DNA from: Gonium pectorale
Lineage: Eukaryota > Chlorophyta > Chlorophyceae > Chlamydomonadales > Volvocaceae
Length of the DNA: 64,000 nucleotides
Direction of reading: 5' to 3'
Assembly (NCBI GenBank): GCA_001584585.1
Contig: LSYV01000002.1
Location: 4,172,518 to 4,236,517 of the forward strand
A model generated the notes under the pieces. That model saw nothing but the letters and a program-made list of their open reading frames with translations. It was not told the DNA's origin and made no database searches. Shown in pieces: positions 24,466 through 41,965 of this stretch. A program made the position numbers and the translations under genes. Position 1 is the stretch's first letter, and each line of letters begins with the position of its first letter.

Positions 24466-26494
24466 ATCAGGCGTTCCGGCGCTTATGGCCGCTGGCAGAG
24501 CTATCGCTGACGGCGGAGTAACCGTGGTTCACGTTGCAGCGGACTGGTCGGTATCGGCGCCGCCCAGTCCCGCTTGCCGGGCCAGGGGGATTCAGCATGG
24601 CCGTGGCACCAGGGCGGGTTAGGGTGCCTGGGGCTCTCCTGTGCAAGGCTTGGCTGGGCGTTCGTGGCATGCGGCGCTTTGTACAGGCAGGCTCGTTGAG
24701 ATGGGGCGTATGCCAAGGCACCGTTGGAATGGCATTGTCGCAGCGGGGACCTATGCGGCATGTCGGCTCAGATTGGTGCACATGTTCATTTTACCGCCAC
24801 CTGCCTTTGCATGATGCGTTCGCCTGGTTTACCGTCGTGTTGCCATGCTTCCGTACTCGCCAGAGCGTTGCTTTGGCATGTATCATTATCGGTGTCTGAT
24901 CTGTTTGTGGTTCCGGTTGGTGGTTCTTGATCGCCGTACCGGTCGCGTGTGTTTTAGGCCGAGTTTTAGGCGTCTGTTGCCGCTGTCTCGTCCTGCTCTT
25001 GGGCAGTAGGCCCATGAGCAGCTAGCAGTCCCCTTTCGTTAGGTTGACCGACTAGCGGAAGGTCATGTAAGGTTCTCGCCATCACCCTTACTTGAAGCCT
25101 ATGTCGCTGATTCCCCTTCTCGTGACGCCGTGATACCACTTCGCACACCGTATTGGATGACAGCCGTTCGCAAGCAAGCGCGAGCGAGCGTGCGCAAGCA
25201 GCATCGGCAAGCGGGGCACATGGGTGCCATGTTTTCTTCTCCCGTCTTCCTCAACGCGCTGCAGGCTAGACCTTGGCCGCTTGGTAGCACACGCGACGAG
25301 GAGACACCAGCCCAGCAGGACGAGTATGTGCAGTAAACGAGCACGACAGGCAATGGCCTGAGCGCAGAACATGCTACTGCTAGAATGCGGTTACATGGGA
25401 GTCATATCTCTATTTGACGCCATCTCCCAACACAACCAGCGGCTCGCAGGTGTCGTTCGCCATGTGCTAGGGGGTTAGTTGCCCTCCGTAAGGCGAATCA
25501 GCGTTCTCCGGGCAGCTGTAAATCAAGGGACTCGCAGCGCGTGGCCGCGTGGTCCCAGCTGCTTCGGCAAGGCGTGCCAAGCCCTCAACTCTGCATCCAA
25601 AAAGACCCTGCGCAAGATGACCCGGCCAGGGCATCAGGAGACCCTGGTTACGCCGCTGCCTCGTGCCGCACACTTGCCTGCCATACGTTTCCACGGACAG
25701 CCGCCACGGCCTCAACTCTGACGGGCCATCACACATCAGTCAAGCAGCCACCAGCCACAAGGCATTTCATTAGCTAGGTTACGGTTAACCATAAGCGGTT
25801 ACCGCCGACCCCCTTACGGTTAGAATTTACGGTTAACCATAAGCGGTTACCGCCGACCCCCTTACGGTTAGAATCACATCAATTGAAAAAATATGCGTGT
25901 GCATGTACGCGTCCACGTCATATCCACATGGGGTCATATGCATGCACAGTCCACGAACACGCCACAGTAACGGACCACACACGGCAACTACCCGACCATC
26001 CATCCATCCCGCCAGGAGGAGGCCCGATGGAGGCCTCACAGTGCTTGCCAGTCTATACGCACACCGCACCACTCGCCAGCGCGCGTCCGTGCGTGGCTTC
26101 GGCCATAACGGTCACAATCGTTTGAAATCACCTTGGCATACGTATCTGACACGCAACTGACTTGCACCTATGCGCCGAAGCGGGGGGCCTGCCTTCTTCA
26201 GGTCAAAATTGCGGGGCAGGCTAATGTGCCGCGCCCCACACATACTATCCGTCACTCCGCACGTATGTACATCGGTGCGCGCTTGGCGGTTGCTCGCGTG
26301 CTCGCTGAGCCCCGCAACAGGAGTCACAAGGACGTCCCCCACCGTTACGGCCCGGCAACAACGAGAGAGTCCTGGGTCTAACTACGCTGTTAATGCCAAC
26401 CATGTCAACGACTTCGACGCTCGGAACATAAGCTGCACCTATGCTAGTCCAATCATCGCCGCATATAGACCACATCAACACCATGTCAGTCAAT
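24466..26494. other. 2-kb convergent intergenic region
   Basis: Between the 3' ends of the Sec12-like gene (plus) and the subtilase gene (minus). Only short unsupported open frames. A 48-bp direct repeat lies at 25779-25874. Confidence 0.5.
25779..25874. repeat. Tandem repeat, two copies of a 48-bp unit
   Basis: The unit begins TTACGGTTAACCATAAGCGG and ends TTACGGTTAGAAT; the copies at 25779-25826 and 25827-25874 are essentially identical. The unit contains short inverted TAACC/GGTTA pieces. No gene covers it. Confidence 0.85.
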
Positions 26495-29400
26495 TCAACG
26501 GACGGACGCCTTGAGGCACGCTTTGTCCGATTTCTTACACTGGGCCGCGTTCAAGGGTGGCGGTGGCGGCGGTGGCCTCGGCGGCGGGCGCGGCAGCGGC
26601 CTCGGCGGCGGGCGTGGGGGCGGCCTAGGCGGAGGATGCGGCGGCCGCCGCGGCGGCGGCGGTGGCGGCGGTGGTGACGGCTTACGTGGAGGCGACCGTT
26701 GGGGCGGCGGCGAAAGTGGCTTCCGCAGCGGCGGCGGCGGCGGGGGCGGCTGGGCGCGACCGTCCGGGTTGTACGGACTGGCCAGTAACCCAGAGTAGCA
26801 CCCCTGCACCGTCAGCGCGTAACGCTGCGTGTCCGATGCGAAGCGGGAGATGAACCTTGAGTTTATGGCCGTGCCGAGCACCCGCACCTCCAGCGCTCCC
26901 TTCGCGCGTGCTCGCAGCACCACCCGCTCTACGTTGTTCCGATTGTCTCGGCCACCCCGGGCCGCATTGCTACTCTTGTTTGCGACATAGGAGGCCACCC
27001 AATCGGCGTTTCCCAGGTATGTCACGGGCTGAGGCGTCGCCGCGCCTGTGCCGCCGGTGCCGCCGACGGACACCGTCGCGGGCGTCAGCTTCACCTCCAG
27101 GTCCAGATTGTTGACCAGCGACACGGCTGCAAGCTGGTCGGCCGGCGCGTCCGCCCACGCCAAGGTGACCACGATTGGGCCCGTGCCGGGAGCCGCCAAC
27201 CGATACGTGTGCACGTCGCCTTCTCGAATGGGCACCATATCGACGAGCTGGAGGCGAGGCGAGAAGCAGCCGGAGCCGGAAGAGGACGACGGAGGCGGAG
27301 GCGGTGCGTCGGCGCCGCCGGCGGCCGGGCTCAGCGGCAGCGACGCGGCCAGGTCCACGCGCCCAAAGCCCTGGATGCACGGGGGGTGGAGCGGGCGCCC
27401 CCGGAGGTTTGAGACTTGAGGAGGAATAGCCCGTACCATCACGGAGGGATGGAGCAGCGCGCTCACACCTCGTCGCCCCACTGCGCCTACGCTCCACGTG
27501 TGCAGAGATTGCAGCAACAGCACCACGTCGCTCCCCTTCCCCAGGCAGCGGCCGGCGCGAGTGGTTTGGCACAGCGTGCACGTATGCATGTGTGAGTGTC
27601 CGCAGGCCTGGCGAGCGCGGCACTGTCGCCGCAGTGCGCCGCCCTACCGAGTGAGCTCCGCCGGTCCACGGCCTCACCTGGTAGGGGGACGGGGCCGGCT
27701 GCAGCGGCTGCAGGTTCGCGATGGACACGCCAGCCATGTTGTAGGCGCCGCCTATGAGCACGGCCCTCAGGAGCATCCCGCTAGGGTTGAAGCGCGCCGA
27801 CCCCGGAGTGTCGTTGCGGCCTGCACGCGTGGCGGAACCGCAAGGTGAGCTTCGGAAGCAAAACCCTAAAACGTTCTGTTCCTGTTCCTGGTGCGGCGTG
27901 CGGCTTTGGGCGCGTGGAGCGTGCGGGGGGGTGGGGGCAGTGACGAAACCAACCCGGCAAACCTCCATGGTACGCTCCTCTTAGCACCTTCCGGCAGCAC
28001 CGAAGCATGGCAGCAAGCCACCCTCCGCTTTACCCCTACCTTCTACCTACCCAGCGGGTAAAATCCCATGGTGAAGTACTCCCGCGCCAGGACTGCTGAT
28101 CCCGCCACCAGCGGCGTCGACATGCTGGTGCCACTCATATAACCCCGCTGCTGGCAGTTGTCATTCTGGCCCGTCGACACCATGTCCGACATCGCCGACA
28201 GCACGTCCGAACCAGGCGCCACCACCTCCGGCTTTATGCGGCCGTCCGACGTTGGGCCGTACGACGAGTACGACGGCACATTGTCGTGCGGCGGTTGCGG
28301 CTGCCAAGTGGGGCGCATGAAGACACGCTGACCCGCCGCAAGCGCTGCCAGCACCCGTGAACCGAGCTCCTGGCTGAGGGGCGCGACCGGCAGCGTCGCG
28401 TTGGTGGGGTTGAGCTGCCGCGGCATGGCGCCCGGCGCGTTGTTAACGATCGCCACAGCCGCACCGCCGGCTGCCGCGGCCGCGAGCACCTTCACATAGT
28501 TCATGCAATCTCCGCGCAGGGCGACGTAGATCTTTGGAAGGTCCGGCTCCGACACCGAATCTGAGGCCAGGTCCGATTCCTCGCCGGGAGCCGCGTCGGG
28601 GGGCATGCGTGTAATGGAGTTGCTCAGCGGTCTGCAGGCCGTCACCGGCGAGCTCGCCACCGCCTCCAACACCACGCCGTCCAGATCGCGAAGCGTACGA
28701 AAATCAACCGACAACTGCAGCTGCACGAGCTCGTTGATTTTTAGGTTCAAGGGGTCGGGGGCGCCGGGAGGGGAAGGGGGTGGAGACGCCCCGTCCGAGC
28801 GCCCTGCCGCCTCCGCTGCCTGAGCCGCGTCTTCAGGAGATGCCATGTATAAGGAGGAGCTGGCTGCGGTATCATCGGTGTTGGCCAGCATTTCCACTGC
28901 GGCACGGCGGTCTGCTCGTGTGGCGGTGGGCGGCGCCGCCCGGCGTGCGAAGTCGCCTAGGGGAAGCGACGCGTAGCTCTCCTCGCTCAAGCCGTCCCCG
29001 AGCAGCGCCGCCACGACGTCTGGGTCCACGTCGGGTGGTGTGGGGCTGCCCGTCCAGACCAGCAGCAGCAGCATGCCCTGGGTCAGGCCGCTGGGAGTGA
29101 GGCTGGCGCTGGATCCTACCGACAGCGTGTTTTTGGCGTTGGACGGCGAGGAGACGGTGCCGCCCGAGGCCGACGGCGGCAGCAGGGTGCCATCGTTGCC
29201 GGCGGCCGTGACAACCAGCAGCTGCGGTTGGCGCCACGTCACCTCATCCAGCTGCTTGCACAGCGTGTCGTACCAGTACGTCCTGCGGCGGCGCGGGTCC
29301 AACGTTCGGCATGAGGTGGCTGACAGGACCAGCAAGCGAATTGCGTCGCATAGCAAGGCAGCAAGTGCATTCCGCGTGTGTGAAAAATCAATTGCTGGAC

Positions 29401-32134
29401 GTCTGTCCAAAGCTGACATGCGTTGGGCTATGGGGCCGTTAGTCTTCTCCCGCTCGCAGTCCCCGCTCATCCCACTTCGGAACGCACCCAACAAGCCAAC
29501 ACACCGACGTACTTTTCGCGGCCCCACGAGTCCGACTGGACGAAGACGCCCGACTCCAGCTGGTACTGCAGCAGGTCGTCGTACTGAAACGTCGCCGACC
29601 AGGCCCCGGTTTTGTCCATAATATCGTAAAAGGCCAGGCGCGCACCCGGCGCAATGCCAGTCGCTTCATCCACCAAGTATGACCGCCCTCCACCCGCCGC
29701 CAGGCGCCGCCTGCCGCCGGCGCGGGTTGCCGTGGCGCTCCCGTTGTGCGGATGTGGCAAGGATGGCTCCGGTGGCGGCGGTGGCGGCGGCCGCTTGCGC
29801 CGAAGTTTGGGCTGCGGCGGCCGCGGACCGGGTGGCCATGCAGATGGCGTCGTTGGCGGTAATGGCGACGGCGGCCGCAGGCTGGGTGGACTTGGGCTTG
29901 GCGGCCGTGGGCTAGGTGGTCGCGGGCTGGGCATGACGGGCGACCCCGCGCGGGGCGGGGACAGGCTGCGATTAATCAAGTCGCTACCGGCACCGCCCTC
30001 GTCGCTGCCGTTTGCCGGCCTGTAGCAAGCGCCCAACGCAATGCCGCTGACGTGCGTGCCGTGGCCCTTGGAGTCCCCGAAGTCTGTAGCGGGGCTCAAG
30101 CGGGCGTGTTGATGCGGGCGGGCGGGTACCAGACTACCAGTACAGACGGGCGCCAGGCCAATCAGCCTGTGGCAGGCGGTGCGCCTCCCACTGAATCCCT
30201 CAGCGCCAGCCACCTCACCGTGTCATGCCCGCCTAACCACGCGAGCCGGTCCACCACCATGCCTGCTACTGTGGCGGGCTGTAACTTCCGAAACCTGCTG
30301 CCCCTCGTGGCCCCCACCTGAGAAGGCATAGTAGCTCGCCAGCTTGCGGTGCGTAGTGCTCTTGAACACTTTGGCACCGGTACGCGTAGGGTCTGCCACC
30401 AGCCGCCGCCACACGTCCGGAACCTGTTGGCGGAGATCCATCGCGATGGGCTCAGGAAGTCCATTAGGGCTCAACTACACACGGAGTACCGCGACATGGC
30501 ACGTCCTGGTCACGGTCGTCGCATGGCGGCAGGTCAGCAAGCTTAAGTACGGTACGTCACTGCCGCGATTGGCAAGCCCTGCCCTATCACCCAACATTTT
30601 CCCCCTCGCCCGATAGGCCCGGCGCTCCCTGTTGTGCCGCCCGCGCCACCACTGCCCCACTAGCCTGCCCGCCGCCCAGCCCGCCCAGCCCGCCCGGGCA
30701 GCTGCGCAGCGGCGCCTGACGCCGCACCTGCGGGTCAAAGAAGTAGCAGCTGTCTGTGTCCACGCCGGTGTCCGAGATGCCGATGAGCTGGGAGCTGCCG
30801 TCCAGGCCTGCCGACCACATGCGGTGCGCCGCAACGCGGGTGGGCTGCGCGACGGTAGCGGCCGTCAGGCCACGGCCGCCCGACTGCACTAACAGGTCGC
30901 CCCAAATGTCATGCCGCCGCAGTCGCGGAGTGGGCTCCAGCCAGTGGACTTCGGGTTGGGCCGCAAGCCAGCGCAGCGCCGCCGCGACGTCAGCTGTGCA
31001 CACGACGGCCTGCAGCAGCCGGCCGCGCGGGCGGAGGCCAGGGGTGCACGCCGAGGTGGTGAGGGCGTCGGGCGGCGGCGCTGCGCCGCCACCAGCTGCG
31101 GTTGAGGCCGGGGCGGACCGCCGCGCCGCGTCGCGCTGCTGCGCCGCGGAGCGCACGCTGTCTGTCAGAGGTCGCTGCCACAGCTCGGACAGTCGGGCGG
31201 CCAGGGCCCGAGTGGCGGCGGCTGTTGCGCCGAATATCTGGGCCGTGACGATGTACTTGGTGACGCCACCTGTGCACCACAGCAGCCGCGGCATCACTCG
31301 CAGGAAGACTCCCGCCATGGGAATGTACGGGACGGTGCTGCATGTACACGCTTTGGGCGCTTCGGCTCGTTATCCGAGTGCAGCAACGAGTGCACGTGCG
31401 GCGCGCGTGCGCCACGTCCATGGCGGCGGCGCACCTGATTCGGCCGAAGCAAACCACTGCTGAGCCTCTGACGTGCTGCTGGTGCTGCCCCTGAGCAGCG
31501 CCGCCGTGGCAGCTTGGCCGTCCCCATCCGGGTCATCTGTCCCATCACTGCTGACAGCGGCACCCCCGCCTGTGCTAGTTGCTTCCCCGACGCTGAGCAC
31601 CGCCGACCACTCCGGGGCTATCTTGTCCCCAGGTTCAAGGGGCACCTGCGGGTGCGGCCCAGGACATAAGGTAAACACGAGGCCCCGAAGCGAGGGGCTG
31701 GGGAAGGGGGCGCGGTAGGGCCCAACGGCTCACCACCGATGAGGCGAGCTCCTGAGCGAGCGCGCCCGTCACAACCCTCCATCGCGCGTAGACGACCCAG
31801 GTGTTCTCAGGCACGTAGCCATGTACAGTCGCTGACTCCTGGGCAAGGTATTCGTAGAGCTCCGCGCGCTTGGTCGCATTGTGGAACGACACCAGGAAAG
31901 GCTGAGGCCGATTGGGCTGGGCTTCGGTTTCCTGCAGCTCCCTCGCCAAACCCCTAGATACAAGGGAGCAACTTCGTGTGTGGGTCGCAGGATGTAGTGC
32001 TTATGTAACCTCATCCCGCACCTGACAGACCCAACGAGGAAACGCCGCTTTCGTAAGCACACTGTGTTACTGGGGCATGATCTTGCCGCCGCAAGGCATA
32101 ACACAAGGCAGCTGACCAGTAACCAATGAGCCAT
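26495..32134 (-). CDS. Secreted subtilisin-like serine protease (S8) with proline-rich insert and tail, ~1365 residues
   Basis: Nine exons: 32063-32134, 31734-31931, 31435-31645, 30728-31365, 30318-30474, 29513-30083, 28051-29282, 27678-27820 and 26495-27370. Residues 1-17 are a signal peptide (MAHWLLVSCLVLCLAAA). The catalytic triad is visible: Asp in GISDTGVDTD (~359), His in KGHGTHVSG (~433), Ser in GYMSGTSMSTP (~1002), plus oxyanion Asn in TAAGNDG (~645). A PA-like segment (KIYVALRGDCMNYVKVLAAA) lies between Asn and Ser. A run of about 60 residues rich in SPRPPSP-type repeats interrupts the catalytic domain just after the His motif. After the domain comes a beta-rich region (VTLAWADAPA, SLVNNLDLEV) and a poly-Pro/Arg tail. 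Such repeats are typical of hydroxyproline-rich wall-associated proteins of volvocine algae, where subtilases such as sporangin digest walls. The junctions 32063/31931 and 31435/31365 are the least certain. Confidence 0.85.
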
Positions 32135-32625
32135 TCCGCTACTGGGCTACTGACCCTCCTCTCCCAGGGCTCTCAAGCTTCATTTCATGGTGTGAAAGTT
32201 GTCATATCGAAAGGGTAGCTGGCTCGCTACAACACAGTGCGGCCGGCTGCAGTTGTGCCCAGGAAGAGTGAATGACCTAACAGGAATTGCTGAAAGGAGC
32301 AATAACGCGAATGAACGGTTATGTCGGTGAAAACGTTGCTACTCCCTTGCTAGGGAGCCCTTTGGTTCACGGGGACGAGCGCAGTTGCGCAGCCGTGCTT
32401 CATCACAAACACGATCATTATGCAACAGAACGTTACACTGACCTGACGTATCATGCCTACTCCTCTTGTGAAGCCGTCCGGCGGTCTCCTTTGGTTCCGT
32501 TCACGGTTCAGGCAAATCACAAGGAATTTAGCGCCCTATTAGCACCATAATAATTACGTCCATTGGTGGCTAAGCCCGGAATAGGTGTTGCCCAGACTCT
32601 CGCGGCTGTCTGTCTCCCGTTCAAC
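32135..32625. other. Divergent intergenic region between subtilase and PP2C genes
   Basis: About 490 bp between opposite starts, expected to hold both promoters. The region is AT-richer than the flanking exons. No defined motif assigned. Confidence 0.45.
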
Positions 32626-35212
32626 ATGCCACGCGTCGCTCTCCTTGCCAGTCCAATGCATAGACTTTCATACATCATCATAGGTATCTATTTGGCATGC
32701 CTGCCCAGCGGAAGACCTTCTTCCGACGAAACTCGCGGACACAGCAGCAGTTTCAGCGGGCAGACACCACCAAGGCGCTCCAAGTATGTGTGACTGACTC
32801 AACATACGATTCAATGCTCGCTCTGAGGCGCTGAGCGGCCACCAGACATGCCCTCCGCCCGTGCCGCTAGGCTGGCAACGTCAAGCTATGCTATGCTGCC
32901 TGCACCGTGGCCGGCACCGATGGAAACGGAGACAAAGACAACCAGGTGCAACTTTATTGCTTGGCTTGGTTACTCGCGCGTCCGGTCACATTCTACTGCT
33001 TCGGCATCTCATGCGGCTCCCCGTCCGAGGTGCTTGTTTCTCACCTAAAGATGCCCAGCTTACATTGCTCCTGCAATAAGGGTCCCGTGTAGCATCACTT
33101 GTCGGCATGCCGCCCAGCCATGCTACAACACCTATCTCGTATGGATTCGCCGCCCTACTCAGGACTGCTGGGCTGTTGAGGTGCTCCGGGAACGGGACAA
33201 GCCCCCAGCGGTGCTGTTTGGCGTGTTTGACGGTCATGGGGAGCATGGCGGCACTGTGGCTGCCCTAGCAGCCGAGGAGCTCCCAACGTTCATGCAGGAG
33301 CCCGTGCCGCAGGTGCGATCACGTCATAAGGTGTCGTTACAGTGGGATGCCTCCGCATAGGCGCAGGCGTACACGACAGCGGCACAGCGCAGGAAGGGTT
33401 GAGGGAGGGGGCAGTAATACAGCTGCGTCGATTCCAGGAGCCAGGGCGGTTCACAACGCATTCGACGCTCGGCTGCACATCGAAGCTTAATGGCTCCATG
33501 AAAACAGGAAAAATCTGCAGAGAAAGAGGGAGCCCGCCTCAACGGTCATACACACCCGACCCTGCATGGAACCGGAACAGGAACGGGAATGGACACATGC
33601 GCCGCCGACGCAACCTGAACCGATCGACCATTTGCACTCCGCAGGCTCGTGGGGCTGGAGCCGCCCTGATTGCAGGCTTTGCGGCAACACAGCAGTACCT
33701 GCTTCAACAGCAGGGCCTGGACTGCAGTCTCTCTGGCTGCACCGCCGTCGTGGCCTTGCTCGCGCATGACTCGCTGGTGGTTGCAAACGCGGGCGATTCC
33801 CGTTGTCTCATCGGTGCGGGGGTAACTGTGCAAACACTGCTTTGAGTGGCCACGAACAGCCGCCGACAGCTGTTGTTTTTGCAGCCATTAATAAGCAACG
33901 GCCTTTTGAGACCCCGCGGTACTGCAATATCTGGCGTTTCGAGGGCTCTAAGATCGATTGCGGTGTACAACGACCGCGCCGCACACTTGCCGTTTGCGGG
34001 TTGCTTCAAGTTACCAGATCACCCAGCGGACGTAAGATTCGCATGCCACTCATTCCCGCGCAGGCCGGTTCGAGGGAGCAAACGATGTGGCAGCGTACGA
34101 GCTGACCAACGATCACACGCCGTGCCTTATGCATGAGGCCAACCGCGTTCTCGCGTCAGGGGTAAGCAGTTCGGGGAGCTCACGTTAGGCTGGCAGGAAA
34201 GTTGAGGACATTTCACAAGGTGCCCAAACGGCAGGGTTCCGGAGAGGCACGCAGGGATGGCGGAAAGGCGGAATGGCTGGAATGCGGAATGGCGCGTCTC
34301 TTGGGCAACTTTGTCCGTTCGGGCCTTGCCCGGGCTGCAAGCTCTGCTGGCTACGGGTTCTTCCCTAACGACCCGTGCTTGGCTGCTGCTTGCAGGGACG
34401 CATCGCGCCATTCCTGCACAAAGGCAGCCGCATCGGGCCGCCGCGGGTGTGGGAGCGCACCGCCGACCAGCCAGGGCTGTGCGTCACCCGGTCGCTGGGC
34501 GACACGGTGGGCAAGCGCCTGGGCGTGACGCACGTCCCGGAGGTGGCCAACTTCCCGCTCACGGTGGACGACAGGCAAGTTCTTTATCGACCGTGCACCC
34601 GTTCATGGACCCGACGCCCCAAATGCTCCGTATACGATCCGGTTCATCGGCCCTTGCTTTCGAACCGGAACGCTTGTTGCGCTCATCGGTCCCATACCAT
34701 TCCCAAGATCCATCCCATCCGGTCACCAGTCTATCCCAAACAATCCATGCCTTGGATCCCTGTACGGCCTGATATACACACTCACCATCACGCATACACC
34801 CAGGTACTTGGCCGTAGTGTCGGACGGCATCACGGAGTTCATGAGCAGCCAGGAGGTGATGGACATGATCCATGCGCTCGCCTCGAAGGGCACCATGCCG
34901 AACGAGGTGGCGCGGTTGCTGGTGGCGGAGGCGCGGTCCCGGTGGCGGGAGCGGGGCGGCGACAGCGTCATCGACGACTGCACGGCAATCGTCGCGTATC
35001 TGGTATACGACCCGGAAGACGAGCAGCCGGGAACTGACGGGTCGGCTACCAGGGCCAGGAGGAGGGCGGGGAAAGCGACGCGCGGGGACGATGTGGAGAC
35101 CGGCGAGGGCAGGAACGGCAGGACGTGGGGCGAGTGGGCGCAGCAAGTCCGGGCGGCCCTACCCTGGTCGCCCAGCAGGAGCTCCAAGCAGAGAGCGGTC
35201 ATGACTGTGTAG
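32626..35212 (+). CDS. PP2C-family protein serine/threonine phosphatase, ~413 residues
   Basis: Exons about 32626-32787 (provisional), 32871-32945, 33163-33312, 33645-33813, 34064-34161, 34396-34574 and 34804-35212; the phases agree and total 413 codons plus stop. PP2C motifs appear in order: DKDNQDCW, the metal-binding VLFGVFDGHGEHGG, SLSGCTAVVALL, VVANAGDSRCLIG, ELTNDHTPCL, GLCVTRSLGD, YLAVVSDGITEF and DDCTAIVAYL. Conserved metal-binding Asp residues are present, so it should be an active Mg/Mn-dependent phosphatase. Substrate unknown. The junction 34574/34804 uses a textbook GC donor (CAG|GCAAGT) forced by phase. The C-terminal ~60 residues are basic and lack a known domain. The first exon and start are the weak point; ATG 32656 is an alternative. 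Confidence 0.85.
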
Positions 35213-36361
35213 GTATGTTGGCACCTGGCAGCGCTTATGGAAAGCGAATATAGCGGACACGCTATCTGGGTGGAGGAGCTGCACATGCCGTCACTATGAA
35301 AGCTCCGTCGGCCGAAATGGGCACGGGCGGGCAACGTGTGGAGCCGCGGACTCAGTCGGATGAGTGAACAATGGGGCCAAAGCACGGGCCGCATGCGGCG
35401 TCGAGAACTAGCTTCGTGGTACATACTCTCTGATGCATTATGAGTTCCTTCAGCTTGCGCGGTTGCGTGCTGAGGCAGTCGTTGAGGAGTGTGCAGGCAG
35501 GGCACGTGACGGTACTAGTTGGAGGATACCCTCGGTGAAGTTGCGCTTTCATGGGCGCAATCAGGATTTCATATGTTCCGTGCCGGCGTGTCCAGGCGGC
35601 TGAAGGTTCTCATCTTTGGCAACTCACTGCCGCTGGGGCTTGAGGCAACGTTAGACGGGGCTGACCAGTGCCAAACTGCTGGCCCCTGCTACTGGCCGAC
35701 GCCCACGCGGGCTTGCTACAGCTCGGCCCATCCTGAACAACAGGTCTTTGCCACGAACGGCAACTTCACACGTTTATCTCACGCGCCAAGGCGGTTCTGC
35801 ATGTTACCGAACGCTACGATGTTTGCGCATGATTATTGTGAGAAAGCGTGATCTTTCGAAGCTCTCAGGAGGACGAGGGGAGACTTCTCTGAGGGGAAGC
35901 AACACAGCATTCATGCATGCTGGCTGCTGACTGCGAAATCCAATCTCTGATGGGATCGCAACGAAGCGAGACTGAAGTGTCCATTCCCTGGGTCATTCCC
36001 TTGCACGCCTCCAAAAGTCTTTGCAGACGTAGGGGACTCAGGCCCCCCACCTCCCCTGGCAATGCCCTTTTCCGCCCGTTCTTGTTTCCTCGGTTACCGG
36101 TATGCATGACATCTTCACGACACTCCTCACACTCATACATAACTGTCACCTCACTCATATATTTTGTTACGACATTGCTACTGTGAAACGAACGATCCTG
36201 CGATTCCAATAGCGGTCGGCACCACTAGCGGTCGGCACCACCAACTGCTGGGAAAACCCATTCCTGACATTAAGTAGGATACCAAATTGCCTCACAATTG
36301 CTTGAGAGTCTAAGGACGTTGAGGTCAACTTTGCGACCACCACACCCAGCCCAACCGCCAT
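35213..36361. other. Intergenic, upstream of copine gene
   Basis: 1.15 kb between the PP2C stop and the copine start, both plus strand. Open frames of 60-114 codons on either strand have no supporting motifs or splice partners. Presumably PP2C 3' UTR and copine promoter. Confidence 0.5.
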
Positions 36362-41067
<4,706 letters not shown>

Positions 41068-41817
41068 AATCCGTATGCACAGGCTGAAACCTTCGACGGC
41101 TGCCACCCGGGGTGAAATGTACCGAGCGCTTTAGGTGCTGCATCTGACGTGACTGGCATTACTATCACAAATGTTACCCATGAGCACCTCCGCTGATTCC
41201 TCGGGGCTTCCTGAGAGTAGGCTTCTAGCATGGCCTCTTCGTCTTCGTCGATTGGAGACGAGGCTGAGGCCACGTGGGGATGTAGGGGGAGCGTCGTTTC
41301 AGCCTGCTGTGCGTTAAGAGCTACAGCATGCCGTACACGGCATACCGTGGCGCGCGTGTACATAGACTGAATGTAAACCGCGTATGCCGCCACGGAGTAG
41401 GGGACGCTGTACGATGTACGGCGTTGCGACGGCGCTTATTGGGTGTTCTCCCAGGTAGTGAAGTACGGTTGTGGATGGAGTTATGCATGATGTTGCACAT
41501 GCAGTCCGTCTCTGTGGACGCGATGCCTCGCTGGCTGCAACCCAAGGTTCCAAAGGATGAATGCTGTGGGTCACGGTCGACTTGTGTCGCTTAGGCGTGA
41601 GCGTTGCTTGTGAGCACGGCCGCATAGGTTCAGGCGCAACGATGGACTCCACCCGTAAGTGTTGCCGCATGTACATAGCCTGGGCAATTGCGGAATGGGG
41701 AGATGTTGCGAGATGTGGCTGCAGATACTGCAGAGGTACATTATGGCAATGTATATACCGTACAAGTGATGGCCTGTCTGTAGAACTCCGTTCATCATGT
41801 TTGTACGCCTGTGGTGT

Positions 41818-41870
41818 ATTGAAAGGAAATGGCGCATACGACGAGCGTAAGCGCGCCAGTGGTGTGTGTG
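41818..41870 (+). repeat. Dispersed repeat, copy 3
   Basis: Same core (CATACGACGAGCGTAAGCGC) as the copy at 7123-7170, with a diverged right end that runs into a TG repeat. It is followed within 15 bp by copy 4 in the same orientation. Confidence 0.7.
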
Positions 41871-41880
41871 TGTGTGTGAG

Positions 41881-41965
41881 GTGTGTTGAAAAGGAAAACG
41901 CATACGACGAGCGTAAGCGCGAAAGTGATGGCGTCGGTGTAGGACCCAGGTCCAGAGGCAGTCGA
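41881..41965 (+). repeat. Dispersed repeat, copy 4 (long form)
   Basis: Begins GTGTTGAAAAGGAAAACG, contains the common core and extends through GATGGCGT, GTAGGACCCAG and GAGGCAGT. This extension matches the reverse-strand copy at 9577-9667. Confidence 0.75.

Noticed and set aside
25779..25874. Possible telomere-like repeat
   Set aside because: The unit is 48 bp with only two copies and does not match the TTTAGGG or TTTTAGGG repeats of green algae.
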